Below are positions 12,357-24,583 of a DNA stretch of 64,000 nucleotides, piece after piece (positions within the stretch are counted from its first letter, which is position 1; each line of letters starts with the position of its first letter). Under the pieces are notes generated by a model, which was given only the letters and a program-made list of their open reading frames with translations, did not search any database and was not told the DNA's origin. A program made the position numbers and the translations under genes. This DNA comes from Adineta steineri. Taxonomy: Eukaryota > Rotifera > Eurotatoria > Adinetida > Adinetidae. Location of the stretch: the NCBI GenBank assembly GCA_905250115.1, contig CAJNOI010000103.1, positions 172,280-236,279 on the forward strand, read 5' to 3'.

Positions 12357-13707
12357 TTAAATACTCGCAGTTGTTGTTGATTGTGTCTGTTGTTTATTTT
12401 TAAAAATAATATATTTTCTTTCACTTCGCGGTGAATATTTAGTTACTAATTGATTATCATCAAGATTATCAATCATCTAAGAAAACATAAAAAAAAAGAA
12501 AGAGAATAATTTATCTAATTAATAAATATAATCTTACTTTTGCAAGTCTTACAGTTGGAGGACTACAATAATAGTGTTTTCGACTTGATGTTCTTGATGT
12601 TGGTGATGCACTATCTTTATTTATTGTTCCTGTTCGATACCTTAGAAAATGATTCTGTTGTAATTTATTATGTCTACCAATAACATAGAGTAATTGTGTA
12701 CGAAATTCTGTACCAGTTAAACAATACACAAGTATATTGCCCGTATGATTAGCATTCATTAATATAATAAAACATAATTTAATCATTTTATATCTAGCTT
12801 TAACTTTAATATCACAATCATATGATCCAGATGAGGAAGTTTGTTTTTCAAACATTAAATATAAAACAATTGGACCAGTTAATAAAACAAACATTGTATT
12901 TATTGATAAAAGCATTGTACTTAAACTTCTTGCAACTAAACGTTTATTAGAATTATTTGCATCACCCATAGTTCGTAAAACACTAATAAATATTATTGCT
13001 GAACATAAAAACATTAACATAAATGGTAGATAAACATTAACAATAGCATCAATATAAACCCAAATATTTATATAGAATTCTTTATATTTTTCACTATTTT
13101 CTGATGAACATTGAACAACATTAATATCCATATCGGTATCAACGATTTGATAAAAAATAGTTGTTGATGACAAATTATTTGTCTCGGTTGAATATTTATA
13201 CGTATTATTATAGAATAAAAATTGTACATTGAGAAAAAAAAGTATAAGAAATATTGTTAATAATATAGAATAAGTTAATCGTATATTGCGTGTTTTTCGT
13301 ATACCACGAGTTAATGCAAATACACGATCAATTGATACAGCTGTTAATATCCATGCACTTGCTTGCGGAAAAAAATATATTGAAAAAGAAAATATTTTAC
13401 ATGCTATTAATGATACTTGTTGTAAATCAATATTAAACCATGCATGTAGTATAAAATTAACACAAAATGTATATAAAACAATAAGATCAATAATAGATAA
13501 AAATGCTAGATAAATAAATGTTGAATGACGTCGAAGTTTTGAACGAAGTACAACATATACAGAAAGTAAATTACCAGCTGTACCAACAAATATAAATAAT
13601 ATTGGATAAACACGTAATAAAGTTAAAGTTATTGTACGATAAGGTTCTCGACTATTAGATGAACGTGTTAAAGAATTATTACATCCCATCGGCGTGACAT
13701 TCCACAT
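12357..13707 (-). CDS. class A (rhodopsin-like) peptide-type GPCR, orphan
   Basis: Two exons, 13707-12538 and 12476-12357, give 429 residues. Seven hydrophobic helices follow a short N-terminus with an N-x-S site. TM1 has the conserved G-N (VGTAGNLLSVYVVL). TM3 ends in SIDRVFAL, so the usual DRY is DRV. TM7 is NHTGNILVYCLTG in place of NPxxY, and the tail begins with F-R, as in helix 8. Extracellular cysteines before TM3 (LIACKIF) and in loop 2 (VVQCSSE) can form the usual disulfide. The layout resembles the many FMRFamide-like or orphan peptide receptors of lophotrochozoans. The ligand cannot be told from sequence. A TTTCTTATAG acceptor-like sequence lies ten bases before the ATG. The second exon encodes 39 polar C-terminal residues. 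Confidence 0.85.
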
Positions 13708-14935
13708 AATTATATATCTATAAGAAATAATATGAAAAGAAAAGAATAGAAGGTTCCTTATTTTTTTTATTTTTATTTTAGTTTTTTTATTGATATTTAC
13801 AATAGTTTATTACAATCAGAGTATGATTACATTATCCATGATGCGTGGGTTTTTCGATCGGAGACTGATGTAGGATAACGTGTGTGTGCATGAATGTTTT
13901 GTTTGTTATTTTTAATAGAAAACAATGAAGACAAAAGAAAAACAGAATGTATAGAAAATTGATGCAGAGACTTTGAATGGAGCAAATAAGCAAGAGAAAG
14001 AAATCTTTTTCTTCTTCGCATTTCATCCGGCTTTCTCTTCCGCTAAAAAAAATATGAAGAGAAAAAAAAAGAATCTAGTTGATAGACAAAGATATTTTTG
14101 TTAAGTTGCTGGTGTATTCATAAATAAAATTTATAAAAACAAAAAAAACATTCAATGATAATCTCTTTCTCTTATTCTTGATTTTTATCAGTCATAGTAT
14201 ATTTATACTCACATCAAAAGTATCTAGTGAGATGTTAAAAGAATGAGTTTATTAATGAACATCTTTTTCTAGATAAAGATGACAACTGATCTCATTCATT
14301 TTCTTCGTCCTTTTTTTAGTTAGAATACATATGTCTGACGTAAATAAACGCAGACACTTTTTTATTACAATCCATCGACAGCGTATATTTTAGATATCTA
14401 ATAATCTTCCAGTATTCATTATATTAATGATATAAGCTTATTAGAGAAATACTATCGGCTGCTATCGGCTTAACATATGACAACTGAAGACGTCAAGAAG
14501 AAGAAAAAAAGCATATATCAAAAATAGATACTACATCTAAATTTCATTTTCTTTTTCTACAAATATTAAGATCCACATATATTAATGACAAAAAACCTAA
14601 TAATATACATTATTATTAAAGTTTTAACATTAAATAAAAAAGGAAATATTCGTAAAAAAAAATCATATTTATGAACTAACACAAAAGCGAAAAATACTCT
14701 ATGAACTCGAAATAATTCGATAAGAGATTAATTGAGTGTTTCCATTCAAGAAAAAAAGAAAAGGAAAACAAATCAGATATATAAATAACATGCAAATAAA
14801 AATTCGCAAGTTTCTGTTCTTAGGCTAACATATTTATGTCTATATTTATCGTAATAGAATCAATCATATATATCTAAACGAGATATGTGCGTGACTTATT
14901 ATTTTAATCCTTTTTTAGATTGAAAAGAAATCGTA
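13708..14935. promoter_or_regulatory. upstream region of divergent GPCR and NPRL2 genes
   Basis: About 1.2 kb between divergent start codons, AT-rich and with many A-runs. No credible coding block. It must contain both promoters, but none can be placed. Confidence 0.3.
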
Positions 14936-16934
14936 ATGACAGATGGTAGTTTACCAGCACTTTATGCTATTCAATATTCAGAATTTGATATTAGGAAAGG
15001 AGCTTACGTCTATTATGAAGTAAGTTTTATTAATAAATAGATGATTTGTTTGTTGTTTTAATTTTTTTTAGACAGCAAAAACAAATTTTAGTGAAGAACG
15101 ACAATTTAATTGGATACGAAATTTTGTTTGTCCAGAACCAAATTTAAAAGATAAACTTATTGTTTTGTATGTTTATTTATTTTATTTTATATTATATTCT
15201 CTAGTATTATATATATATATGTATATAGAACAATTGACAATCAAAAACTACTTGGATGTCCAGTCATTATATCTGATGGAGAAAAATATAGAAATAATCG
15301 TAATGAATTTCGTTTCAATGCTTGTTTCATTGTTCCAGCACAAGCTGATGCACTTAAATATGAAGTTGCTGTTAGAAAATTAGCAACATATTTACGTACA
15401 TTAGAAGTAATTAAAAATAATTATTCTCTTCTCAATAAATGATAAAAATTCATTTTTGTTTTCCTAATAGATTGATTCTTGTTTTTTAACAAATGACATT
15501 CTTAAACAAGAATATTTAAAACCAGCATTGGATAAAATTGTTAAACAAATGAATGAAAATGGACAACAATGTTCTGTTAAAATGTGTAAGTTAAAATAAT
15601 TAATCGTTGTTTTTTTGTTTTAATGAAGAAAAAACAAAAAAACAACTGTCTGAAAATCTGTAGAAAAAGAACATCTTACAACATTTACCACCCTCGCTTT
15701 TTTACTGAATTGCTGCTTTTTCTGACAGCTAAGAAGATGAATTCTTAAGATGACAACTACTAATCTACTTGTCTTCTATTTGATTAATTAAAATATACCT
15801 ATAGCAATTCTTTTTTATGATAATCTCATCATGACATGATGTATACCTATTGTTTTTCTTTTCCTAGATTCATCGGTTTTTGTTAATCTTAAACTACTTG
15901 AACAACAAACTGAACCACCTGCAATTGCATCGTCTGATGTACCAATGTTTTGTAATAATATTGATTTAAGTGATCTTGAACAAATGGATCAAATGACACA
16001 ACGAGTAACTAATTAATATTTAAACTTTTAAAAATTAATATAATCTATTTAATAAAAGGTTATTGCTAGTATCGATGGTTTACGACATGTGAATAAAATT
16101 GCACAAGATACAGATACAGAACTTGCACTAGTCAAAGCAGCAATGCAAAATTTAGTGTAAGTAATTTCTTTTATTTTACTGCTCTAACTATTTATTTAAT
16201 TCGTTTTAGATATCATAATGTTATTCGACTTGTACCAATATTTTCTTATAAAAATCGTTATATCGTTACACCAAAGATTCAAAAACTCTATACAGATGTA
16301 TCATTACAAAAAGAACTAGTATTTTTTGTTGTTCGAAATGGTTCAGAAAAAATCTATTTTTTTGTCCTGTTTAATCTTATGATTGATTTATTTCTAGGTG
16401 CAAAAGATTGTGCAACATTTTATGAATGTTTTAGTATGATATGTGCATTTGATCATGGTTCACTTGTTAAAGATGTTGTTAATAAAATGAAAGCAAATAA
16501 TATCGATGAAAAGTATTAGAAAATAACTGATTTAGAATTTTTGTTTTTTTCCTATTCTTATCTTATCTTCTCATAGAAAATTAGTGCAATATTGCGTCCT
16601 AAATGATTATTTGCGTCGTGTACGTGATTATCGCATATCACTCGATGAATCTGTTTATATAAATACAAATAATTTACATTCAAATGGCACCTCGGATGGA
16701 AATGACCCATCGAAATCGAAGATAAAAAAAACACTTCGAGATTTATGTGATGGAACTAATGATAGTGATAGCCTCGCTTGTCTAGGTTACAGTAAGTCTA
16801 TCGGATATGTATTAATAACTAATTTAATTCAATTTTTTTTTTTAGTTTTTAATTCACGTTTAATACCAACAGCACGAAAATCTACTCAACAATCATTACC
16901 TCCATTAGACTCTTATATAACTCTTTGGAAATGA
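14936..16934 (+). CDS. NPRL2: NPRL2, GATOR1 complex subunit
   Basis: About ten short exons joined by GT-AG introns give roughly 420 residues (human 380). The first exon starts at the ATG at 14936. Conserved blocks in order: IQYSEFDIRKG near the start, KLLGCPVIISD, LATYLRTLE, LEQQTEPPAIASSDVPMF, IDGLRHVNKIA, AMQNLVYHNVIRLVPIFSYKN, a TPKIQKLYTD block, and the terminal LWK. These match the NPRL2 longin, linker and winged-helix regions, including the end. NPRL2 with NPRL3 and DEPDC5 forms GATOR1, the GTPase-activating complex that turns off Rag GTPases and TORC1 on the lysosome when amino acids are low. A polar, Ser/Asn-rich insert sits near the C-terminus. A TTTTTTAG acceptor-like site lies about 18 bases before the ATG. 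Confidence 0.92.
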
Positions 16935-19900
16935 TTTCTTTTTTTAAATAAAAAAATATTTTTTTCTATATGATTTTTTTAAAAAAAACGTGATGCTAAA
17001 CAATTGATTAACCTATAACTAATAAATGTTAAACTAGAAATTAAAGAACTTACTCATACCACCATCGCAGGAAATTTTAATTGATATTTGTAGGCTTTAA
17101 TTAACAATTCTTTTTCTATTAACTATTCTTGTTGTTGATGTATGAATACGACAAAAAAAATCAATTTATGAAAGTTGTATATTGCAATATGTTTGTATGT
17201 ATATTGCTGTTTGGACAAATGGTTATTGTTTATATAATTCAGGACATTTGTGTTACAATAGTACACTTGGCTTATGTATAATACAAATAGAAATTGCTCA
17301 TGCATACACAGCTGATAATCAATGTTTTGTCAATACCTTATGTATTTCGTAGAACATGTTAATGTCGAACAAATTACTATCCAGATCTCACAGCAAGACA
17401 ATATGTGCTCGAACAAACATCAGAAGAATTTTGTATTATATGATGTTGAATGTAATTCTACAATTGAATGCATCTCAGATGTGTGTAGATGTTAATTGGA
17501 CCGTTTATTGTAGAACATCAACATAGGAATATGCAAAAACAATGTGTTAATCTAAGAAAAAGAAGAAGAAAAAAATATTTCAAAATGAATTTGTTTTCTA
17601 TTACTTACAAATTTACGTAGGTGAACAGTACATAGATATTCTTGCGGTTTGTGGATAGACACATTAACTAGTATTGTGGCATAAATAGTTATATATGCTT
17701 TGCTATAAAAGATATTGATACAATGTGTTCGACATTTTATCAGTTTATGACAGATACTAATTGCATACGTGCTAGTGTCTCTCGTTGATGTCAATGCGCC
17801 CAATAGTATAACTTATTTTTCGCTATCTACAAATAATCAATAATATCTAATCCATCATGTTCAGTAATAAATTATTATGTATATAATAAATATGAATAAT
17901 GCATTATGTTATTCACTTAAAATTAATAGGCAATATTATAATTTTTTAATAAAATTTTATATAATTAATTATATATATATATAGAATATTGCCATTTAAC
18001 ATCTGCTGTCTGTTACGAAATATCGTTGATCTATATAGTTTGTTTTTGAAGTATAACTAACATATTTGTTTATTAATAACCTTTATAAAGGTATTAATTA
18101 TTATGGTTTAACGACAGACATAAGCTGTATAAAATTGAATTGTTTTGTAATTCAAGTATTGATTTCTATCGAATGATATTGTAATACAACTAGTGATTGA
18201 ATATTTTATCGATGTACAAGCACTAGATATATTAAAAGGCAACTATAGATATTTGTACAACTTATTTAATGTATTTGTTACAAATGAAGGTTTAATAATA
18301 ATAGATCCAATTTGTTTACCAGTCTTAATTAGTGTATGACAGTATTGTTTACGCATTCAAACGACTATTTATCCGTTGGATACGTATTTGAGTAGTAACA
18401 GTTGCTTGAAAGCATTGAATATATAGATATTTAAAAAGAAACAACTGGTTTTTCATATATTTACAGTTGTACTTTTTTTTTATCTGTGACAGATATATAT
18501 ATTCAGTAAATAAGACTCTATTTGATTGTATGATAAAAAAATCGATAAATAAATATATTAAATAATATTTTCAAGCAATAGTAAATAATAAGACCAGCTG
18601 TTGAATATATTACTGACATTTAGAAGACAAATATTTTATATGATGTGGAACTATACATACCAGAAAGAAAATATATATGTATATATATATAAATGAATGA
18701 TTTATGACTTTTCTTTTATCAAGTTAGTATTAAAAAGTCAACGTCTAAAAAAAATTAGATTATACGTCTGATTCTATAACGTTTTCCTGAAGATTGATGT
18801 GAAATTTCTCAATTATTAGATAATCACTAACTGAGATAAGTGGGATATAATATACGATTTTCTGTCTATAAATGTTTATGAACAGAAAGAGGAAGAGTAT
18901 TTAAATAACATGAAGACCTCAATAATTAGTATGGAGCAATTAATAGCTCTTAGGTTGTTTAATCGAGTGAGATTTGAAGAGAACACGGTTACTTTTCTTT
19001 ATACTACAGTTATATGCATGTATGCCGTTCAAGGAATTTTCTAACAAATATTATTGACTATACATTTTGATGAGTTCAATTTTTACCTTATTTTCTAATG
19101 TAAAATGCTACAAACGTACAGTTTACTTACTTTACAATATTTCCGAAAAGTTAAGAACAATCCTATCAAAGGGTTGATGTCACCGCAACTTATTTTGCCA
19201 TACTTTTCCTTACCATCTTAACTTTGTATGAGAGACTATTACTATGCAACTGCAATCACTCTATTAAAGTTGGGACGAGTTGAATGAAGTGTAAGAAGTA
19301 TACTCTTGATTTACTAAGCTTAGAAAAATCATAAAGAAATTTTCTTCTTCCTTTTTCTTTTACCTAAAAAAATTTTTTCTCTACGTTTTACCGTATAATG
19401 TAAAATTTCACCAGAAGGAAAATATAACTTAGAGGTAAAGCTTTTACTTGCTATATAATTTATGATGTTATAGTCTGAGTATAAGCAATTACATGGCAAC
19501 ATGACACAATAAAAACATTCAAAATAGTTCAGTATGGTATCAATGCAACTATTAATTTAAAAAAATTTAACCAATTCTCATAGAAATAAAACTATAAGAG
19601 ACTTAAATTTATTTTGGTTATTTGATTGCCTCGTTCGTATATATATATATCTTATAACTACAAGACACTTTGTGTTCTTCTATACAAGAATAAAATTATA
19701 TACGAAAGTATTTCGGACGTAGACGATTAGGTCATGGACTAGACAGCTGATGCCATAATAAGATGGTATATTTGATTTCGTTCCTAGAAACTCTGTTCTT
19801 CATGCAATGAATCATTATAGAAAAAAAAGACTCTTGCCAATGACAACGTATTGTGTTTGATCAAGGTCCAATAACCTACAACTAAATTTTTATTTGTGCT

Positions 19901-20905
19901 TTTAGACAATCAACAAAGAGAAAAAAGGTTTTCAAATTGAACGACAGGAACTAGAATCAAAATAAAAGGAGACTGGCAATTTAGTCATATATATATATAT
20001 TGTTTACTGTTCCTTTGACAAACATGTCAATACAGTAAACGGATATAAAACTTGTATATCAATTGTTCGTTTAACTGCATTTCATTTCTGCTTCAGGATA
20101 AGAAATGAGTAATAAATTTTATTCTTTGGGTACAATAAAAAAGTATCTGAAAATTATCTAATTATTCATTTACTTGATTTTAAATGATAGTTACTATTTT
20201 CTTAGAAAATATTTTGAAAATGAAATATTTCTCGTTTTTAGAAGATCTTGTTTAATATTATTTTTGGAACAGCTGCAAACGAACAATGATTTAAGCGTAC
20301 TTATATGAAGTGATTTTCTTATCTATATGAAAATCAAGATCAACCATTTTCTTTTTAAATAAAGGAAACAAGAGTAGTAAGCGTGCGAATCAAATTATTC
20401 TAAATATATATTATAGTATAAACATGAGTTTAGAAAAATAAAATATGATCAAACTAATATTATTATTAGTTGGTCGTGTGCACGTGAAGACACACACAAT
20501 AAAAATGTGTTACAACTTCTTAGAAAACATCCATCTGTATTATAGAATAAATCTATTAATCTAATTTAGATTATTTTTGTGAATATTTATTGTTTTATTA
20601 CACATATTTTGAGGTATATATTATATTGATAAAAATCTTATGAACAGCTTGACAATAAATTTTCTATTAATAAAGAATAACCTTGTCTTTCCGTTTCTTG
20701 TTCTATTTAAATATATTCTTTTATTTACGATCATGTTATATTAGTCGATTAACTGTTACAAACTTCATTCATATATATATGAATAAAAACATTATCATGA
20801 TCGATGTATCCGAGTCACATAAAAACTCTTTTTTATTATTTATAGTCGTCATCTATATTTCTTGTTCTATTTTTTTTTTGCTTAAACACGTTCAACTAAC
20901 AATTG
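16935..20905. other. gene-poor stretch, about 4 kb
   Basis: Longest interval in the window without a supportable gene. All frames are short and of I/Y/K/N composition. It has scattered small palindromes (for example around TTTATAAA at 18085-18097) and short AT repeats, but no terminal inverted repeats, transposase-like blocks or RNA genes that I can recognise. It could hold decayed elements or regulatory DNA. Confidence 0.4.
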
Positions 20906-21082
20906 ATGGCTGAAAAAACTGCTTACAATAATTTCATATTGGAATCATTAGATTTTCAAAGTTCTGAAAAAATGATTATATTAACTGACAATTCAACATT
21001 AATTATAAATTTTTGTAATGATATAGCAAAACAAATTACCGAACAAGTTATTGAATATTTTACAAACAATGAAGTTTTATAA
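20906..21082 (+). CDS. possible small protein, 58 residues
   Basis: ATG to TAA, 58 codons, starting MAEKTAYNNF. Its composition looks like real protein rather than random AT-rich DNA: an amphipathic stretch with SSEKMIILTDNST and NDIAKQITEQVIEYF, and mixed acidic and polar residues without the I/Y/K bias of nearby frames. Codon choice resembles the genes around it. No upstream exon could be joined with confidence, so it may be a complete micro-protein, the last exon of a gene, or a gene fragment. It ends about 80 bases from the converging first B-box gene. The family is not recognised. Confidence 0.3.
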   Translation: MAEKTAYNNFILESLDFQSSEKMIILTDNSTLIINFCNDIAKQITEQVIEYFTNNEVL

Positions 21083-21160
21083 GAAAATTTTATTTATATA
21101 TTTGTTCTGTTTAAATGTCAATGAAGTAATAAAAAATAACGTATATATTTGTTTTATTTT

Positions 21161-22261
21161 CTATGATAAAATACTAATAGAATCACCTGGAGAATATAGA
21201 ACAATAGCAATTCTCCATGGAAAAGGACATTTTTCATATGCAACTCTTTCATAAATATATTGTTTTGTTCGATGATTTTCAATTTCAATTTCATTATTGG
21301 TACAATTTAATGTTAATGTTATTTCATCACCAGTTCTCATACAAAAATCTTTGAAATTTGTCTTTTCTCTTTTATCATTATTTTCTTTGGTATCATTATT
21401 TCCTTTATAAATATCTAGTTTATCATTAGGCACGGGAATTTCCCACCAACCATAAGCTAATGGAGTTTTACGATTCCATGGATTTGGTTCTTTTAAAGCT
21501 GATGTAATACCAAAAAATGGATTATTAGCTCCTTGTTTCTCTATTCGATAACGAATTGAATGAATACCAGAAATATATAGATTTTTACAACAAATAGTTG
21601 CACCATTCCAACCAGGTTTTAGACATACTGCTGTAGAACTATCACGTGATACGGAAATTCTTTTGATACGTTGTTTTTTCTGATCATCTTGTAATGTTGG
21701 AATTTTATCAGGAATTTTAATGAATTTTTCACGTGGTATAATTTCCACTCCATCAGGAAAAATTGATTGCTTTTCATCAATAATTTTAATTAATCGTATA
21801 GATCCTTGACTATCATCAATAACATCATCATTAAATGAACTTTTATGTATATGACGAAGTTGTTTCAATTGTTTTGTCCATTCATTTAAATCATTTTCTG
21901 TATAATCTATTGTTTGTCGAGTTGATTGAATATCTTTATTTATTTTATCGATCGATAATTTTAATTGATTTTTCATCCGATCATGAATTTTTAATAAATC
22001 ATTACGTGCTGCTTCGGCTGTTTTTTTAATTTTATCTATTGATTCATGTTCCCATTGATCAATACGAGAAATATAAGGTTGAATTACATTATTTGTATTT
22101 AATTTATTGTCAAATTGATGATATTCTTTATGTATATTATCGATTTTATGAGCTAATTCTTCACGATGTTCAATAATATGTTCATTACAAAATATTTGTT
22201 GACATCCATGACACGTTGATAATTTAACACATTTTTGACATTTAATACAGTCTTGTTTCAT
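21161..22261 (-). CDS. B-box-like zinc finger / coiled-coil / SPRY-like protein, copy A
   Basis: Intronless, 366 residues. The N-terminus has the zinc-ligand pattern C-x2-C-x8-C-x2-C-x4-C-x2-H-x3-H (residues about 5-31, CIKCQKC to HIIEHR), similar to a TRIM B-box but with no RING before it. Residues about 40-150 are a predicted coiled coil rich in K/E/Q/I. The C-terminal 160 residues contain strands with HSIRYRIEKQG, FFGIT, YGWWE, GDEITLTLNC and a CPFPWRIAIVLYSPGDSI ending, which follow the layout of a B30.2/SPRY-like fold. It is the most diverged of the four copies in the window, with a lysine-rich insert near residues 290-305. Function is unknown; a cytosolic recognition or scaffold role is inferred from TRIM proteins. 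Confidence 0.8.
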   Translation of the reverse strand: MKQDCIKCQKCVKLSTCHGCQQIFCNEHIIEHREELAHKIDNIHKEYHQFDNKLNTNNVIQPYISRIDQWEHESIDKIKKTAEAARNDLLKIHDRMKNQLKLSIDKINKDIQSTRQTIDYTENDLNEWTKQLKQLRHIHKSSFNDDVIDDSQGSIRLIKIIDEKQSIFPDGVEIIPREKFIKIPDKIPTLQDDQKKQRIKRISVSRDSSTAVCLKPGWNGATICCKNLYISGIHSIRYRIEKQGANNPFFGITSALKEPNPWNRKTPLAYGWWEIPVPNDKLDIYKGNNDTKENNDKREKTNFKDFCMRTGDEITLTLNCTNNEIEIENHRTKQYIYERVAYEKCPFPWRIAIVLYSPGDSISILS

Positions 22262-23034
22262 TGTGGTATTCGAAAATGATAGGTTGATGTTTTATATGTG
22301 TTACAAGAAGAAGAAAAAGAAAATTGGTGAAACCTTTACTTATCGAAAGCAAATAAAGAACAAAATGATGACGAATATTAAAGTAGATTTTCTTGTCCTT
22401 GCCATGCAATTTGAGAAGAAAAGAGAAAAAAAAACAAATTTGAAGTCGATCACGACAATTAACAAATAACAACAGTAGATATGTTTCATATTAGAAACAA
22501 AAGCATGCAATTATTAGAAAAAGATTATTTACCATGGCAATGAACAACATTTAATCAGGAAATATTTTTATGTATTCGGTTATTTACAATAGATACCTTA
22601 TAAATTAATATGAAGAGCGAGCGATTGACCAATTAATATTATGATGATGACACAGATTTTGTTTATGTATCAATGCTTGAAAAGTTTTTACAATAGAACT
22701 ATGTCACCTGTATATTAAAACTGAATATGAATTCTCTTACTTAGGAAGATTTTTTATGTACCATGAATTATTTGATCAATCTCAATTTTTGACATTAGGT
22801 AAAAATTATAGTGACACTCATCAAACCTTTTCTATATATCATATAAGTATTTGTATTTTCGACATTGAAACTTTATCAAAAAAAAACGATATTTGATTAA
22901 AGAAAAATTATTTAAAATATGAGTAAGTGATTAATATAATGTCCATAATTATTTCATCGATAATTAACGATGTAATATCAATTACTGTTTTTATTTTATA
23001 CATTTAGTTATATAGCAATATAAATAAAAAAATT
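22262..23034. other. spacer between B-box copies A and B
   Basis: AT-rich spacer with no protein-like frame. It would hold the promoter of copy A and the 3' end of copy B. Confidence 0.35.
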
Positions 23035-24111
23035 CTATTGAAGAATTCTAACACAATCATCTTTACCAAGTAATAAAACAATAATTTTCCAAGGAAATGG
23101 ACATAATTGAATATCAATAGACATAGTAACAGTTCTGTTTGTTCGATGATGTTCTAATTGTATTCGTCGATTAATACAATCTAACATTAATGTTACATCA
23201 TCACCCATTCGAATAGTTTCAGGTGAAAGACGTCGATTACTTTTACCACTTATAACACTATAATCAAGATCCCACCAACCATGAAATGATGATGAATTCC
23301 ATATATCAAATGTCATTTTTTCTAATGAATTAATAATACCAAAAAATGAATGATAATGTGTACTAGTTTGTTCAATTCGAAAATGAATATAATGTACACC
23401 TACTGAATATCGACTTGTACCACAAACACAAGATCGATCTGCATGTCCACCTGCACATGTTGCTACAAGACCACCTTCAGATAAAATAACTTTTCCAAAT
23501 ATATCATCAAATCTTTCACTAAGAAATGTATCAGAACTATGAGAAATCCAATCATTATATTCGGGTACTTGTGATGTTTGATATAAAGAATCTAATGATT
23601 GTTGATCATTTATTTTAATTAAACGTACAGCTGATCGAGAATCTTTTTCATAATCTATATTTACTGATATAGGTGCATCGAGTATTTTACGAAATTCTTG
23701 TAATTGATCAGTCCATCGTTTTATATCTAATTCAGTATAATCATCTAATTCTCGACTCGATTGTAATTCTTCTGTTATTTTACTAACTGATGTTTGTAAA
23801 TTATTTTTTGGTCGATTAAGTAATTGTTGAAGATTCGTACGTGCTGATTGTGCTGCTATTTGAATCTTTGTAATAGATTCTTGTTCCCATTGATTAATAC
23901 GTGTGATTAAAAAATGTGTATCTTGTTCATGTGTTAAATCTCGTTGTATAACGTCATGTTCTTGTCCAATATATTCCATTTGTTGTGAAAGATCTTGTCG
24001 ATGTTCAAGAAAATGTTTTGTACAAAATGCTTGTTCACATCCATAACACATAGCAGTACCTGCACCTTTATTACACTTACCACAAACTCTTCTTGTAAGA
24101 GTTAATGCCAT
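23035..24111 (-). CDS. B-box-like zinc finger / coiled-coil / SPRY-like protein, copy B
   Basis: Intronless, 358 residues, same three-part layout as copy A. The zinc pattern is intact (CGKCNKG, CYGCEQAFC, then H-x3-H in KHFLEHR). The coiled coil contains ELDDYTELDIKRW, a block shared closely with copy C and, less closely, copy D. The C-terminal SPRY-like part has HYIHFRIEQ, FFGIINS, HGWWDLDY, MGDDVTLMLDC, LEHHRTNR and CPFPWKIIVLL. It is clearly closer to copy C than to copy A. A TATATTTAG acceptor-like site is nine bases before the ATG. The lack of introns contrasts with the split genes nearby. Confidence 0.82.
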   Translation of the reverse strand: MALTLTRRVCGKCNKGAGTAMCYGCEQAFCTKHFLEHRQDLSQQMEYIGQEHDVIQRDLTHEQDTHFLITRINQWEQESITKIQIAAQSARTNLQQLLNRPKNNLQTSVSKITEELQSSRELDDYTELDIKRWTDQLQEFRKILDAPISVNIDYEKDSRSAVRLIKINDQQSLDSLYQTSQVPEYNDWISHSSDTFLSERFDDIFGKVILSEGGLVATCAGGHADRSCVCGTSRYSVGVHYIHFRIEQTSTHYHSFFGIINSLEKMTFDIWNSSSFHGWWDLDYSVISGKSNRRLSPETIRMGDDVTLMLDCINRRIQLEHHRTNRTVTMSIDIQLCPFPWKIIVLLLGKDDCVRILQ

Positions 24112-24583
24112 CGTTTTAATCTAAATATATATATATATATATTAATATTCTTTCGAAGGTCATCTCGTTTGTACCTACAAGAATAGATTTTTTTTGTTGT
24201 GATTCGTACTTCTTTTGTGCGGTTAAAAGAATACCGTATTAGTTAAAAATGAAGTAAGAAGAAAAAATTCTTTTTTATTAAATATTTCAAAGTTGAAAAG
24301 AAATGTAAAATTAATGTTTTTATAAGTAAAAAATCTGGTAACAATTTATTTGAAAGAAAAATACAATCTTGAAAAATACTATTATACATGAACGTGTATT
24401 TGAAATTACTCAGACACCATTGTCTTCAGAAATCAACATCTTGTACGATATTATATGTATCCAAGAGATAATTTTAGGTGCTCGAACTTTCGTCCCAAAG
24501 GAATCTCGGCTCAATCTCTAATTAATTAGTAAACTTCGTGGTGCTAAGCATTATGGAGTCTACCATCTTGATGGTAAAAGAAA
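24112..24583. other. spacer between B-box copies B and C
   Basis: About 470 bases, AT-rich. It begins with an AT microsatellite (24124-24142) and holds no protein-like frame. Confidence 0.35.

Noticed and set aside
18060-18110. Palindrome around TTTATAAA as a mobile-element end
   Set aside because: The arms are short and imperfect, and no partner repeat or coding sequence lies within reach.
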